Of a stretch of DNA of 64,000 nucleotides, positions 13,531 through 25,150 are shown one piece after another. A program made the translations under genes and the position numbers. Positions within the stretch are counted from its first letter, which is position 1. Each line of letters opens with the position of its first letter. The notes beneath the pieces were generated by a model. That model saw nothing but the letters and a program-made list of their open reading frames with translations, did no database searches and was not told where the DNA came from. Source of the stretch: Rhynochetos jubatus (taxonomy: Eukaryota; Chordata; Aves; Eurypygiformes; Rhynochetidae); the NCBI GenBank assembly GCA_027574665.1, contig CM050666.1:1922001-1986000 (forward strand). The letters run 5' to 3'.

Positions 13531-16500
13531 ATCTGATGCATTCAAGCACACAACTGGGTGTTCATCATTGGTCATCATAAAGTATCATCATTGGCAAAAG
13601 GGAAGGCACTATACATAAGGAGCTAAGTCTGGTTAATATTTTAGCAGTCTAATAGTCCAAGTCATCTAATTCATGCAGAAAATCCTATTCAGTAATGTAA
13701 TCAAAACTGTTATACAAAAAACTTCCCAATATCTGTCCTTTTCACTGGTGCTGTTCTCCTTTCAATGTCCCTCTGGGTTTAAAATCTACTTAGACCTGGC
13801 CCAGAGTGTCAGGCTTCCTCAGGCAGAGAGGTGGTGGGGAGTCACAGACAGCCACCAGCATCCTCCCTCCTTTGCTGGAAGAAGAATAATGTTCATGGTG
13901 GGATTCCTTCAACTATGATTTTGGAGAGCCCAGTGTTATACTTTTATGCTTCCTCCTCATCAACTCCCAGCTAAAGTTTGAATCTGCACAGTAGCCCCAC
14001 ACTGTCCCACTTAACATAAAAGACTCTATGTTATGGATTTTTTTTTAATGCCATTAACACGTGTTATGCACAGAGTTTAGCTAAAACAGTAATAGTTCCT
14101 TAATTGCTAGGCAGTTGTTAAACAAGCTAAAAGCAGCTCAGGCCAAGGCAAGAACAGACCGCTCCTGAGAATCCACAGTCAGGTCAATAAAGTCACTTTG
14201 GCTTTCTAGTAGGAATGACAAAAATTATATTTACTGGGCTACACTGCCATCATGATCAGAGACACATACACACAAATGCACATTACCATGACCTGGCTGC
14301 TAAATTTCATGCCACAAATGGAGTAATGTTTTTCAGCCTTGGGTTATAGACAGCACTTATTTCACTGGCATTGTAGACCCCATGCTGTCATGGGCTCCCT
14401 GCATTTCCCTTCAGGCACAGGGCTTAGCCCAGGGCTCAGAACCAGATCAGGACAGGATGCTGCTAAGCCCATTTTCCTGACCAACACAGGGGTGGTGGGC
14501 AGGGATCTGTGCTCTCCTGGTTGCACCAGGTGCTGGCAGGCTGCTGGGCACAAAGAGGCAGATGTGAAACGTGCACTTTTCTCAGCCTTCCCTTCTCCAC
14601 ACCTTCCTTTCATAAATTCCCTACAAATCCATTTTGAATCCCTGCTTCCTGCTCACTTCAAACCCTTTCTTTGAATTGTACCATGTTCCACATCTCTTGT
14701 GTTATAATCTCCAGTTCATTTTCACCCCTCTCTAAAGACAATTCACCCTTATCTTTGACACATTAGAAAGACTGTCCGATAAAGCATGTACCTTGTATCC
14801 TGAATAATCCTCTTCAGCAAAACATCCTGGCCCACCTGTGAACAATAGGCTCCAGCACAACACGGGAGAACTCAGGCTGCACCAGCCTCATGGACAACAC
14901 CGACTGAAGAGATTCCTCATCTTCCCACTTGTTCATACCAGGACATGAGTTTCAGAGAGGAGATGGAGGTTGCAGGATAAGCTCATTTGATGTCAGCTTG
15001 GCAACCTCTGAGCCATCCCACTCCTTGCTGTCACCTGAGGACATTTACCCAAGAGCTCTGCTAGCTCGAGAGCTCACAGGGATGCTCTGGGTGAGGTGAG
15101 TGAAGGGATGCCCTTCCTTTGCTCTGTGTTGCATTTGAACAGGCTGTAGTGCCTTGTCTGCACAGCTGCTCCTTTGAGCTGCTCATGGTCTGGCAAGCAG
15201 AGCTGGCAGACAGCATCAGGGGCAGAGGAGTGGGGCAGGAGAAGGAAGCCCACTGAATCTCTTCGTGAACAAATTGTAAATGTGGAGCTCATCAGCTCAC
15301 CACTCTGCTGCTCTGCCTCCATGCTGGGCTCAGCTTTGCTGCTCACACCATGACTGTGCCAGGCTGGGGTCTACCCCCAGTCTGCCAGGCCCTGTCCTGA
15401 CCCGCTCTCCCATGAGGCACGGGTCATGGGGGATTTGGGAGTCTGCACCTCTGGCCACTACGTGAGCCAGCCTAAGAGCCAACAAATTCATTTTTTCAAG
15501 ATTTAATTTCAGCTTCTGGGATGTTGAGGTGAGTGTGTGGATGTGCCATGTTTCTTGATCCAACTCTTACAACTTCTTCTTGGAGATCAAGCACACTATC
15601 ACACTAAAAAAATAATATGCACTGGCAACATACCAGAAACACTGTCAGGGAACAGACACCATGGATGGTGGCTTTGAGACAAGCCTGTCTATAGCTCATT
15701 ATCTGATTGCAATGAATGTGGGCAGAAGAGCACTGGGACACTCCACAGCTCCCTCACCAACTCCTGGTGTACAAAACACTTGAGTCAGGTCTCAGAAAAC
15801 ATTATGCTGTTCAAAAATAATGAGATTTTAAAAATTAATAAACTCCTGCTCTGTTTATTTGCCTTCTTTTTTTTGGAGCTGTTAGGAATTGTGTTTCCAG
15901 TTTTTCTCTGCAGTCACAGGTTTGGCTCTGATATGATTTTCATTCAAGACCGTGCTTTGTGCAATCCATTGACTCTTGCAGCTGGGGCTGTAAGAAAAAT
16001 AACAGCTCTCTGAGGACTGAATCATCAGAGCTGCCAACCCTGGTCAACCTTTTCAGGTTGGTGAAGTAGGGATGGGGATGCTCTTAAGAACACTGCTTGG
16101 ACTTTGACTTGGAAACCAGTGAATTACTTTATCTGCAAATGCGTCACCTGCGGGATTCCTGTGACACAGGGGTCTTTTTTCTGCTCCTCAGCAAAATCCC
16201 AGGGCATACTTCCCCATGAAGGGAATGGTTCAGAGCATGAGCACTGTGCTGACTTGCTGAAGCTCTCACAGAAATGTCAGGAGGACCTGACTGGTCCTAC
16301 CTACCCACTGGTGCCATAACTGTCCTCTTACAGAGAGAGAACTGGCTTCTTTGCCTGTGATGGCAAAACAAGACAATCTGTGCTGGCTTCTTTGCTGTAA
16401 CAAAGGTCTTGGGCTGGGTAGGTGCCTGGGAACAGCTAAAACCATGGCAGATATCCAAAGCTCAATGAATTTCAGCAAGTTGAAACATTTGTCCAGTGAA

Positions 16501-17786
16501 TATTCACACATTTGTCCAATCAAATTCACACTTGACATTTGTCCTTTGCTCTTTTTCCACCAACAGTTTCTTTTCTCAACATGCGAATGCTGCTATGAAA
16601 ACTCTGTACTACCCAAAGAAGCAGGTCAGGACTGGCTCTATAGCTGTCCTTCTGGTTGCCATTATGTCACGTGTTGTATCCAGGTCCAATGTCTTGCAGA
16701 GTGCACACCAACCCAAATGACGTATTTTCGTCCATGTGCTTCTCCTTCATCCCCATGTAAGACACATTTGCTGAAAAGATCAACAAGATAATTGTTTTTT
16801 TTTTTTTTTTCTAAAGATTGGGAAAATGAGATCAAGGGCATGCTGACACTTCTCAGTGTCCAGTTCTCCTTGTTTGTACTCAAGAAACAAACAGGCTTGG
16901 GGAGAGAAGAGAGGCTGTTACTGTCTTTGGAGAGACCTGTTTTCCTGAGGAGTTAATAAGGGTGTCCAGCAAGGGTCCAGGGCTCCTGTCCAGTGGGACG
17001 ACCACTGCAGGCATGCGTATTTCCCAGGAGCAGGTGTGTCTCATCCTGGTTTGGATCAACTCCACAAACTCTCTGCAGTCACTAAAAGAGAAACCCTAAA
17101 GAAAAGGATCTTCAGTAAATGTGAACATTTGTGCACAGATTTGTTTCTTGTTTTGTATCCTGGCAAACTATGCAGTTGAGGTTTGAACCATGCTTTGAGG
17201 GATTAAAGTCACTTTTATTCATCTTTTACTTTGCCCTGCTGTAAGAATAATTTCCATGTAATGCAGATTCACACATGGCAGCCTGTCCCTCTGGGAAAAG
17301 AAAACTCCAACATCAGATAGACCAGATCAATTTCAAGGTGTGTGCCAACCCTCTGCAAGGCAGGAAGCTCCCTAGAGCTGAAGCACTTGGTCTGGGATCT
17401 TCTGACAAGCAATGCAGGAAAACTGAGAGTTTATAACTCCCTAAATCTTTCTTCTTTACACTGAGGCCACTTGTGATGGATGAACAATGGTCATCCTCTC
17501 ACCAGCCAACAGACACCTTGCAGAAGGATGCATTTGTATAGGAAATACTGATTAAAAAGCAGCTGAATCTTCAGCAGGTGCACCTCTGGGTATCAGCAAG
17601 TTGCAGGGCAGGGTTCGTGCAGACAGTTGCTTGACCATACACTGTACCCTGCAAGCAGTGTTAAATGTTTTTCAGATCAGTATTACACCCAGAAAACATG
17701 ATTTCAGCTCAAGTCACAGTCTTAAAGGCCATGTAGGTACATATATGTACAATTCATAAATACATATAAGAGTACATAAGGATATT
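13531..17786. other. Unannotated sequence, no gene seen
   Basis: No exon, RNA gene or repeat family was recognised. A 16-18 nt poly-T run is present at about 16795-16811. The open frames are short and overlap on both strands. Confidence 0.55.
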
Positions 17787-18087
17787 GACCGGTTGGAATG
17801 AGTCCGGAGGAGGTCACAAAGATGCTCAGAGGGCTGGAGCACCTCTCCTATGAAGAAAGGCTGAGAGCTTTGTGCTTGTTCAGATTGGAGAAGAGAAGGA
17901 TCTGGAGAGACTTTATAGCAACTCCCAGTGTCTGAAGTGGCCTACAAGAAAGCTGGGGGGAGAAATTTTTACTAGGTCATGTAGTGACAGGACAAGGGGT
18001 AGCGGCTTTAAACTGAAAGAGGGGAGATTCAGATTGTTCATCAGGAAGAAATTCTTCTCAGAGAGGGTGATGAGGCACTGGGACTCA
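17787..18087 (+). mobile_element. CR1 LINE 3'-region fragment abutting the inverted repeat
   Basis: The sequence from about 17787 (GGTTGGAATGAGTCCGGAGG) through 'gctggagcacctctcctatg' to 'gatgaggcactggga' is the region near the CR1 3' end, in plus orientation. A frame at 17872-18237 carries the CR1-like 'FTRSCSDRTRGSGFKLKEGRFRLFIRKKFFSERV' segment and then runs out of similarity. The element is cut at both ends. On the right, CR1 similarity stops within a few bases of 18088, where the left arm of the large inverted repeat begins. The last part of CR1, including its 3' terminal repeats, is missing, so this edge is a rearrangement breakpoint and not a normal 3' end. Confidence 0.88.
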
Positions 18088-21000
18088 TGCTTTCATGCTG
18101 CTGGATGCCTGTGCAGAGTATTAATTAAGCAATTAAGGCAAAGGAGGTGTTCGCTGGTCTGCAGCCCTAGTGAAATGCTCCCTTCAAGGTCTTTGGGCTC
18201 TCTTTCAGCACCTGCCATTAGTGGCAATCCACTGTAAGCTCCTGGGACCAGTGCAAAGGGATGGCAGGAGCAGTTCTGTCCTAGAGAAGTGCAGCATTTG
18301 AGCTGCACAATGAAACCAGCTCTTTCAGGGATTTTGTCTGTGCAGAGGCTTGGCCTGACCTTTCCTTTCTTTTTTTGGGAGGGGAGGGGAAGCTCACTCT
18401 GCTCTGAGAAAAGCACCATTGGAGAAGAATACAAAAGCTTGAAAAAAAATCCCACAGCAAAACCTTCCTAAGAATCTTTTGCAATCTGCAGCTCAGAAAC
18501 AAATGCCGCTGTACTCTGGCCCAGCAGAGCTGTCTTTGAGAGCGCTAGTGAGGGGTGTGTTGCACAAGCTCTCCTTGGGCCAGGCTGGCGATGGAGTGGT
18601 GGTGGTGTTCCTGGAGAATATGGGAGAGTCTGTGTAAGTAAGTCTGGGATTTATCTCACCACTGTTAAATTGGGGAAGGAAATCGAGATAAGCCATCAGC
18701 CAGGATTTGACTTGAGACCTTGGAGAATTCACTATCTATTTCCTTTTAGCCCAATGCATGAGAGAAGGTGAAAAAGAGCAAAGACAGTCAATAGGGATTT
18801 GTTAATTGATGGGGTAGGTAGTATACGATGGCTACTTAGAGACTCATGGGCAGGACGGGAGGGATGGATTCCTGGAAGGATAGAAGCTATTTGCATCCTG
18901 GGAGGACTTGTGTGAGCATTTGCTCCTTTGTATCAGCCCTCCACATGGAAGGTCAATGAGATCACGTGCAGCCAGACTCTGACATCAGCTTAGTGACACT
19001 GCAGAACAGACAGGCATTGCTGTTCAATCCTGCCGCTAAAACATGGGATGTCCTGCAATGCTGGTTGACCCTGTGACCTAGGGAGCCCTTTGAGAGCTGA
19101 CCAGGAATTTCCACTGGAAGCAGCAGGTCTGGCTTCCCACCCAATTTGCCATGTCTGATGCACAGAGCACAGGACTCACACACCATATCCCTCACAGCCT
19201 GCTTATCCCATCTCCAGGGCTCCTCTCATGCTCTGTAGCCCAAAGCCAAGTGCAGCTCTTTGAATCTGTGTTTCTGTAACCTACTTGCTGAGGTCACCTT
19301 GTAGAGAGGCCATCCCACAGAGATGCCACATCACAATGTCCTGTGTCCAAAGAAGCTCCTCAGGAAGCCTTTCCAACCCCCAGCTGCAGCCTGTGAACCT
19401 TCCCATTGAAGAACCTTCTGTCCTCTTACCTTGTACTTGTGGACAATCCTGGGCACTGTGAAAAAACAAAATCCTGAAAGACACCTGTCCGTAACTGATA
19501 ATTGCTTTGCTTAATCCCGTGGAGAAGGAGAACTGGGGTGAGAATTTTAGCTATCCAGCCACAGACAACCTGAGAGAAATGGAATCTAGCGCTACAGCTG
19601 GCTATCTGAAAAAAATTCATGCTTGTCATGCAAATAGGCCAAAGAGCTTAAAAGACTCACAGGTGTGAAAACAAGAAAGAGTGACCTAGAAAATGTCTCC
19701 TAATGGTTAACAAATTCATTTACAGTCAGCCATTGCCTTTCAAATGAGGGGTGCTGTTTATACATGTTGTATAAGGGTGGTTGAATATCAGTGACCAGGA
19801 TCTCAGCCACTGGGAGGAAAATTAAAACCTGCAGCCAGTCTGCTTATACTGAAGGAATGTCCCTTTTCAGATGCACTGGTGTTTCCTCTCTTAGCTTCTC
19901 TGAAGTATTTTTGGCTTCTGCACATCCCATCTATCCCTGAGCTATGCCTGAGCTTCTCAGAACTTCATTCAGTACTTTGGCTCAGAATGCCTGATGCTGG
20001 CAAAACCAGCTCAACCATTGTCATAGACTAGTCATAGCCTATGCACCTCTTGTCACTGACTATGCACCTCTGGAAAGAGTTTGGCTGCATCCTCTCCTTT
20101 TCCCACCTTTAGGAAACTGTTTTCAGACCATTTCTGCATTTTATCATGGTTTTTATCAGTTTTGCCATTCATTCCATCTGGGATTATTTAATTATTCACC
20201 ATGGTGGAATCGTCCTCTAAATTCTGTCCTGTAAATCGAGAATCAAAAGTCAAAAGAAGATCTGTCTAGGGACAGACCTATCTGAACACCCTTCCTGGTT
20301 TGATAGGGGAGCTTTCCGAGAACAGCCCTTCACCTATTTGCACCCCCATCCTTTTAAGAAATCTAGAGTATATTTCCCTAGTTTGCTCAGAGAACATCCT
20401 GTTGCATTGTGTTAAAAGCCTCAAAGTCAACATATTTCATATCTATTGCTTCTCTTTATCCACTGGGCCAGTTACTGTCAAAAAAATTGGTCTGATTTGA
20501 AATTATTTGTTTTTGACAAATCCCAGATGGTTCTTTTTCATCACCTAGAGGTATTGTATGTACTTATAAACTGAAGGCTTTGTACTTTGTTCTTTCTTCT
20601 TTTTGATATCAAAGCCAGACTGAGCCAGTGATGCCATTTACCCCCTCTTACTGCTGTCTCCACGGTGTCCCTCTTCAGTCCTCCCCTGCCTCCTTAATGT
20701 GAGTTCTGGAAGATATGGCTTGGCTCAGAGATGAAAGCAGCTGATGTAAGCTTCACCAGGCCCTGCCACCTTCTTCGCATCCCACTTCACTTGTCCCAGG
20801 GACAAGGTGAGTCTGACCAGCCTGCAGTTCCCATGTTCTCCTTCGTCCTCTCTTCTGAAACTGGTTGTGACAGCAGGCTTTCTGCAGTTGTTGGGGGCCT
20901 CTTCTGATCTCTTTCATCTTTTAAAGAAGGTAGAAAGTGGCCTGACATTACCATTAGCCAGCTCTCTGAGCACCGTCTACGTCCTACTTTGTTCATAGAC

Positions 21001-21148
21001 TGAGGTGAGTTGCAATTTCTCAAGAGATTCTTGACTTGATCCCCCTTCACTACTGACAGTTGTTCTCCTAGAAATCCTTCTTTAAGCACAAAGGCCTGGG
21101 AGACCTTGTCAGTGGAAACTGATACAAAGGAGACATTGATTTCCTCAC
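18088..21148. repeat. Left arm of a 3.06 kb near-perfect inverted repeat
   Basis: This segment is the reverse complement of 24299-27360. Positions pair so that left plus right equals 45447 for most of the arm and 45448 for the outer part, which shows a single 1-bp indel near 18740 (right side near 26706). I found two substitutions: 18151 T versus C opposite at 27297, and 20902 T versus C opposite at 24545. The long frames I compared in the two arms are otherwise identical. That gives about 99.9% identity over 3.06 kb. The outer edge falls at the end of the CR1 fragment. The inner edge lies inside an old CR1. The arm has no recognised gene; its outer 2 kb looks single-copy apart from this duplication. 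Confidence 0.95.
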
Positions 21149-21690
21149 CCTCATATATATCCCCTGTCACTAAATTATCCATCCCATTCAACAGCATAGT
21201 CATACAACCCTTGTTTATTCCTTCCCTTTTAATGGTAATGCTTGACATCCCTTTGCACTTTTAATTTAAGATGAGCTTTGGCTTTCCTAACATGCTACCT
21301 GCATGCTGGAACAATGCTTCTGTATTCCTCCTGTGTAGCCTTTCCCACCCTTCCACCTCCTCTATGTGTCTTTTTGTTGGAGCTCAGTCAGGAATTCCCC
21401 CTTTAGCCAAACTAGTCTACTGATTTGTTTGAATGTTGGAAATCATTCCTCTCATGCCTGGGGGAAGTTGTCCTTAAAAGCCTGACAGTTTTCTTGAGCT
21501 CTTTTACCCTTTAGAATTACCACCCATGAGATCACACCTACCAGTTCTGCAAAAAGACCTCCCCTGTCTTGTGGTCACTGCAAGCAATGCTGATCATTAT
21601 CACATTTCCAGTCAGCTCTTCCTTGTTTGAGTAGCATGTCCAGGAAGGTATTATCTCTCATATGTGCATCCAAGAAGTTGTGTTAAGAAG
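20300..21690 (-). mobile_element. Old, degenerate CR1-like LINE, minus strand, left copy
   Basis: Read on the minus strand, this block follows a CR1-family reverse transcriptase gene. It has text resembling the RT motifs for the aspartate block and 'LADV-ARPLS-IFE', and at 20787-21248 frames resembling the 'N-RPVSLTS-PGK' region. Further along (21148-21690) it continues through the linker into the endonuclease part. Many stops and indels show that it is old. It crosses the inner edge of the left arm at 21148 without a break, so the left side keeps the ancestral continuity that the right arm lacks. A younger CR1 in the opposite orientation begins at about 21690. Confidence 0.75.
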
Positions 21691-23023
21691 TATTCTTAGC
21701 AGGCAGGGGAGACGTGGAGAGGGTGTTGCTCTCTACATCAGAGACCAGCTGGAGTGCATTCTCCACCTGGGGATGGATGAGGAAGTGACTGAGGGCTTAT
21801 GGGTCAGGATTAAAGGGAGGGCAGGGAGAGAGGATACTGTAGTAGAACCTTGCTAGAAGCCACCTGGGCAGGACGAGAGAGTGGATGAGGCTCTCTACAG
21901 GCAGATAGCAGCAGCCTCATGGTCACAAACCCTGGTCCTCATGGAGGACTTCAACCATCCCAATATCTGTTGGAGGGACAACATGGCAGGGCACAAACAA
22001 GCCAGGACGTTCCTGGAATGTGTCCATGACAACTTCCTTCTCCAAGTGATAGCGGAGCTGACGAGGAGGGGTGCCATTCTGGACCTTGTTCTCACCAACA
22101 GGGAGGGGCTGGTGGGGAAAGGGGTGCTCAAGGGTAGCCTTGGCTGCAGTGACCATGAAATGGTGGAGTTTCAGATCCTTAAGGAAGCAGGGAGGGTGCA
22201 CAGCAAGCTTGCTGTCCTGGACTTCAGGAGAGGAGACTTTAGCCTCTTCAGGGAACTGATTGGCAGGGTTCCATGGGATGAAGCTGTGGATGAAAGAGGG
22301 GCCCAAGAAAGCTGTTGAGTATTCAAGGATCTCCTCCTCCAAGCTCAGGAGCAATGCATCCCAATGAAAAGGAAGTTAAGTAAAAATGCCAGGAGGCCTG
22401 TGTGGGTGAACAAGCAGTTCCTGGAGAAATGGAGGCAGAAAAAGGAAGCCTATAGTGGGTGGAAGCAGGGTCAGGGAGCCTGGGAGGATTACAGGGAACT
22501 TGTCTGAGAAGCCAGGGATCAGGTTAGGAAAGCCAAAGCCCTGATAGAATTACACCTGCCCAGGGACACCCAGGGTAACAAGAAGGGCTTCTGTAGGTAT
22601 ACAGGGGATAAAAGGAAGATCAGGGAAAATGTGGGCCCTCTTCAGAAGGAAAGAGGAGAGCTGTTTTCCCAGGATATGGAGAAGGCTGAAGTGCTCAATG
22701 ATTTTTTTGCCTAGGTGGTCACTGGCAAGGGTGCAAGCCATCCCCCCGAGAGGCAGAAGGTAAGGGAAGGAACTGGGAGAATGGAGACCCACCCACAGTT
22801 AGCAAAGATCAATTTGGGGAACACCTAAAGAACCTGAAGGTGCACAATTCCATGGGACCTGATGGAATACATCCGTGATCCTGAAAGCAATAGTAGATGA
22901 GGTTGTGCAACCTCTATCCATCATATTTGAGAAGTCGTGGCAGACTGGTGAAGTTCCTACTGACTGAAAAAGGGGAAACGTAACCCCCATGTTCAAAAAG
23001 GGAAAAAAGGAGGATCCAACATT
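21690..23023 (+). mobile_element. CR1 LINE fragment: endonuclease to start of reverse transcriptase
   Basis: This is a plus-strand CR1 covering the apurinic-type endonuclease domain and the entry to the RT domain of ORF2. An open part at 21881-22318 (145 codons) carries 'EDFNHPNICW' and 'GCSDHEMVEF', the conserved Asp-Asn and Ser-Asp-His blocks of this nuclease family. Further on come '[14 protein letters not shown]', a stop, '[10 protein letters not shown]', and finally 'KKGKKEDP' near 23015, which lies before the RT catalytic core. Several in-frame stops (for example at about 22318 and 22503) make it inactive. Both ends are truncated; the 5' end abuts an older CR1 of opposite orientation and the 3' end abuts the tip of the right inverted-repeat arm. 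It is less decayed than the old CR1 it adjoins. Confidence 0.9.
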
Positions 23024-23357
23024 GGGTGAGTGTGGTGGTGCATTTCTTCCCCTCTTAACTCCTGGAAAGTTTTATGGGCTTGGAGAACCCTATCAGCCCT
23101 TGGCCATTGTGCAGGGAGGTGGTTAAGCGCCCCTTACCACATCAAAACACTCTTGCACTACCAAGGTGGGGAGTGGCCACGCTAGGGGTCAGTGCCTGGT
23201 TACAGTGTGGGATGAGAGTGAAATCATCTCCTGCCAGCCTTGAACCTTATCGCAGTCTGGATAGATCAGTACCAGCTGGAAATTCCAATGACAACCTGCC
23301 CCAGATAAGGCCAGGATGTAAAATAATTTATGCCTAAAGTCAATTATCTCGCGACCC

Positions 23358-23365
23358 TATAAATA
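23358..23365 (+). promoter_or_regulatory. TATA box of the solo LTR
   Basis: The sequence TATAAATA stands about 330 bp into the LTR, with an AATAAA about 148 bp further on. This spacing fits a U3 promoter followed by a short R region. The start site would be near 23388. Confidence 0.6.
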
Positions 23366-23505
23366 GCGGTTCCAAGGATGACACTTTGAGCTCTCCTGGA
23401 CCACAGCGGGCTGCACCCAGCATCTCCCTCTGAGTGGGACGCCTCTCAGAGTTGAAAAACTCTCAAGTTTGTGAAATCAGAGAATAGTTGACACAAACTG
23501 GGCTG

Positions 23506-23511
23506 AATAAA
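23506..23511 (+). terminator. Polyadenylation signal of the solo LTR
   Basis: AATAAA is followed within 25 bp by a CTCCTTG/GCTCAACTC stretch that could serve as the downstream element. Its place after the TATA box supports the plus orientation of the LTR. Confidence 0.5.
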
Positions 23512-24298
23512 CCCTCCTTGAAGGCTCAACTCTTCGCCCGTTGAGAGATGCACAGACATCCAACGTGAATATTTTCACCAAACTCAAGGGGAAATTTTTA
23601 CAGGTACCTTCATAAAATATACATATATCTCTCTCTGTTTCTGTATCTGTCTCTGTGTGTGCATGCAACTTTATGTTGATAACCTTGTTAAGTCTTTGAT
23701 TAAGTTACTGTGCTGATTTGTTGAAAGTTAAGTCCTGCTGAGTAATTGTGTGATCTAATTGTGTGACATATCTGAATAGTGTTAAGGTACTTTGAATTAT
23801 TGCTGCCCCACATTGTTGCTATCCCCAAGTTTCACACCAAGCATGAAAGTTCACACACTCTGATCCTTTCCCTGATTCCTTAGGCATAAACCGTTGACCA
23901 GGTCTGGGACTAGGGGTGGATTCAGCCGCACCTAGACTTCTCTCTCAAGGAGTTTAGAAAGCAAGGGGGTCCACTCTGAACCTCGTGACCGAACGGGAGG
24001 AAATTCCTTGCCCCTTTTCCCTAATCCGTGTCACAACAATCCAATCCTGCCTTGATTTCCCTGACTCTGTAAATAATTTTTAATTCATGTATTGACTACT
24101 TTAATCTGTTGCTAATTTGATTTTGACTTTGTGTGCTTTTTCCATGTCAAATAAGTAGTGGAGGGGACCTTGCCATCGAATTCTGTTAAGTCACGCTTCT
24201 CACATTCATATTAAAAACATTAGCTTTTCCCCTAATATTTGTGACGCTGATCTTTTTAAGCGGCCTAAACCACTCAGCATAGTCCCACTTCTGTGACA

Positions 24299-25150
24299 GT
24301 GAGGAAATCAATGTCTCCTTTGTATCAGTTTCCACTGACAAGGTCTCCCAGGCCTTTGTGCTTAAAGAAGGATTTCTAGGAGAACAACTGTCAGTAGTGA
24401 AGGGGGATCAAGTCAAGAATCTCTTGAGAAATTGCAACTCACCTCAGTCTATGAACAAAGTAGGACGTAGACGGTGCTCAGAGAGCTGGCTAATGGTAAT
24501 GTCAGGCCACTTTCTACCTTCTTTAAAAGATGAAAGAGATCAGAGGAGGCCCCCAACAACTGCAGAAAGCCTGCTGTCACAACCAGTTTCAGAAGAGAGG
24601 ACGAAGGAGAACATGGGAACTGCAGGCTGGTCAGACTCACCTTGTCCCTGGGACAAGTGAAGTGGGATGCGAAGAAGGTGGCAGGGCCTGGTGAAGCTTA
24701 CATCAGCTGCTTTCATCTCTGAGCCAAGCCATATCTTCCAGAACTCACATTAAGGAGGCAGGGGAGGACTGAAGAGGGACACCGTGGAGACAGCAGTAAG
24801 AGGGGGTAAATGGCATCACTGGCTCAGTCTGGCTTTGATATCAAAAAGAAGAAAGAACAAAGTACAAAGCCTTCAGTTTATAAGTACATACAATACCTCT
24901 AGGTGATGAAAAAGAACCATCTGGGATTTGTCAAAAACAAATAATTTCAAATCAGACCAATTTTTTTGACAGTAACTGGCCCAGTGGATAAAGAGAAGCA
25001 ATAGATATGAAATATGTTGACTTTGAGGCTTTTAACACAATGCAACAGGATGTTCTCTGAGCAAACTAGGGAAATATACTCTAGATTTCTTAAAAGGATG
25101 GGGGTGCAAATAGGTGAAGGGCTGTTCTCGGAAAGCTCCCCTATCAAACC
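24299..25150 (+). mobile_element. Old, degenerate CR1-like LINE, plus strand, right copy
   Basis: This is the inverted copy of the old CR1 at 20300-21148. The plus-strand frame at 24358-24660 carries a decayed RT start, with 'GDQVKNLLRNC', 'SESWLMVMSGHFLPSLKDE' and 'ENMGTAGWSDSPCPWDK' in the places of conserved CR1 blocks. Its 5' part (linker and endonuclease), present on the left side, is missing here, because the LTR and a different CR1 lie upstream. Confidence 0.7.

Larger units (their letters stand above)
23031..24298 (+). mobile_element. Solo LTR of an endogenous retrovirus (1268 bp)
   Basis: The element starts TGTGGTGGTG and ends CTGTGACA, so it has the TG...CA ends of retroviral LTRs with TGT/ACA extension. 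It is flanked by a direct repeat GTGAG at 23026-23030 and 24299-24303, the 5-bp target-site duplication expected of many ERVs. A TATAAATA box lies at 23358-23365 and an AATAAA signal at 23506-23511, both in plus orientation. No gag, pol or env sequence is present, so it is a solo LTR left after LTR-LTR recombination. The part downstream of AATAAA is long (about 790 bp), which is unusual. I cannot name the family. The orientation call rests on the TATA and AATAAA order. Confidence 0.72.

Noticed and set aside
22318..23023. CR1 in the spacer as a live element
   Set aside because: In-frame stops and truncation at both ends rule out activity.
23031..24298. LTR ending near 24040 at the CACAACA text
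   Set aside because: That end has CA but no matching target-site duplication, while ending at 24298 gives TGT...ACA and GTGAG on both sides. I kept it as the main alternative.
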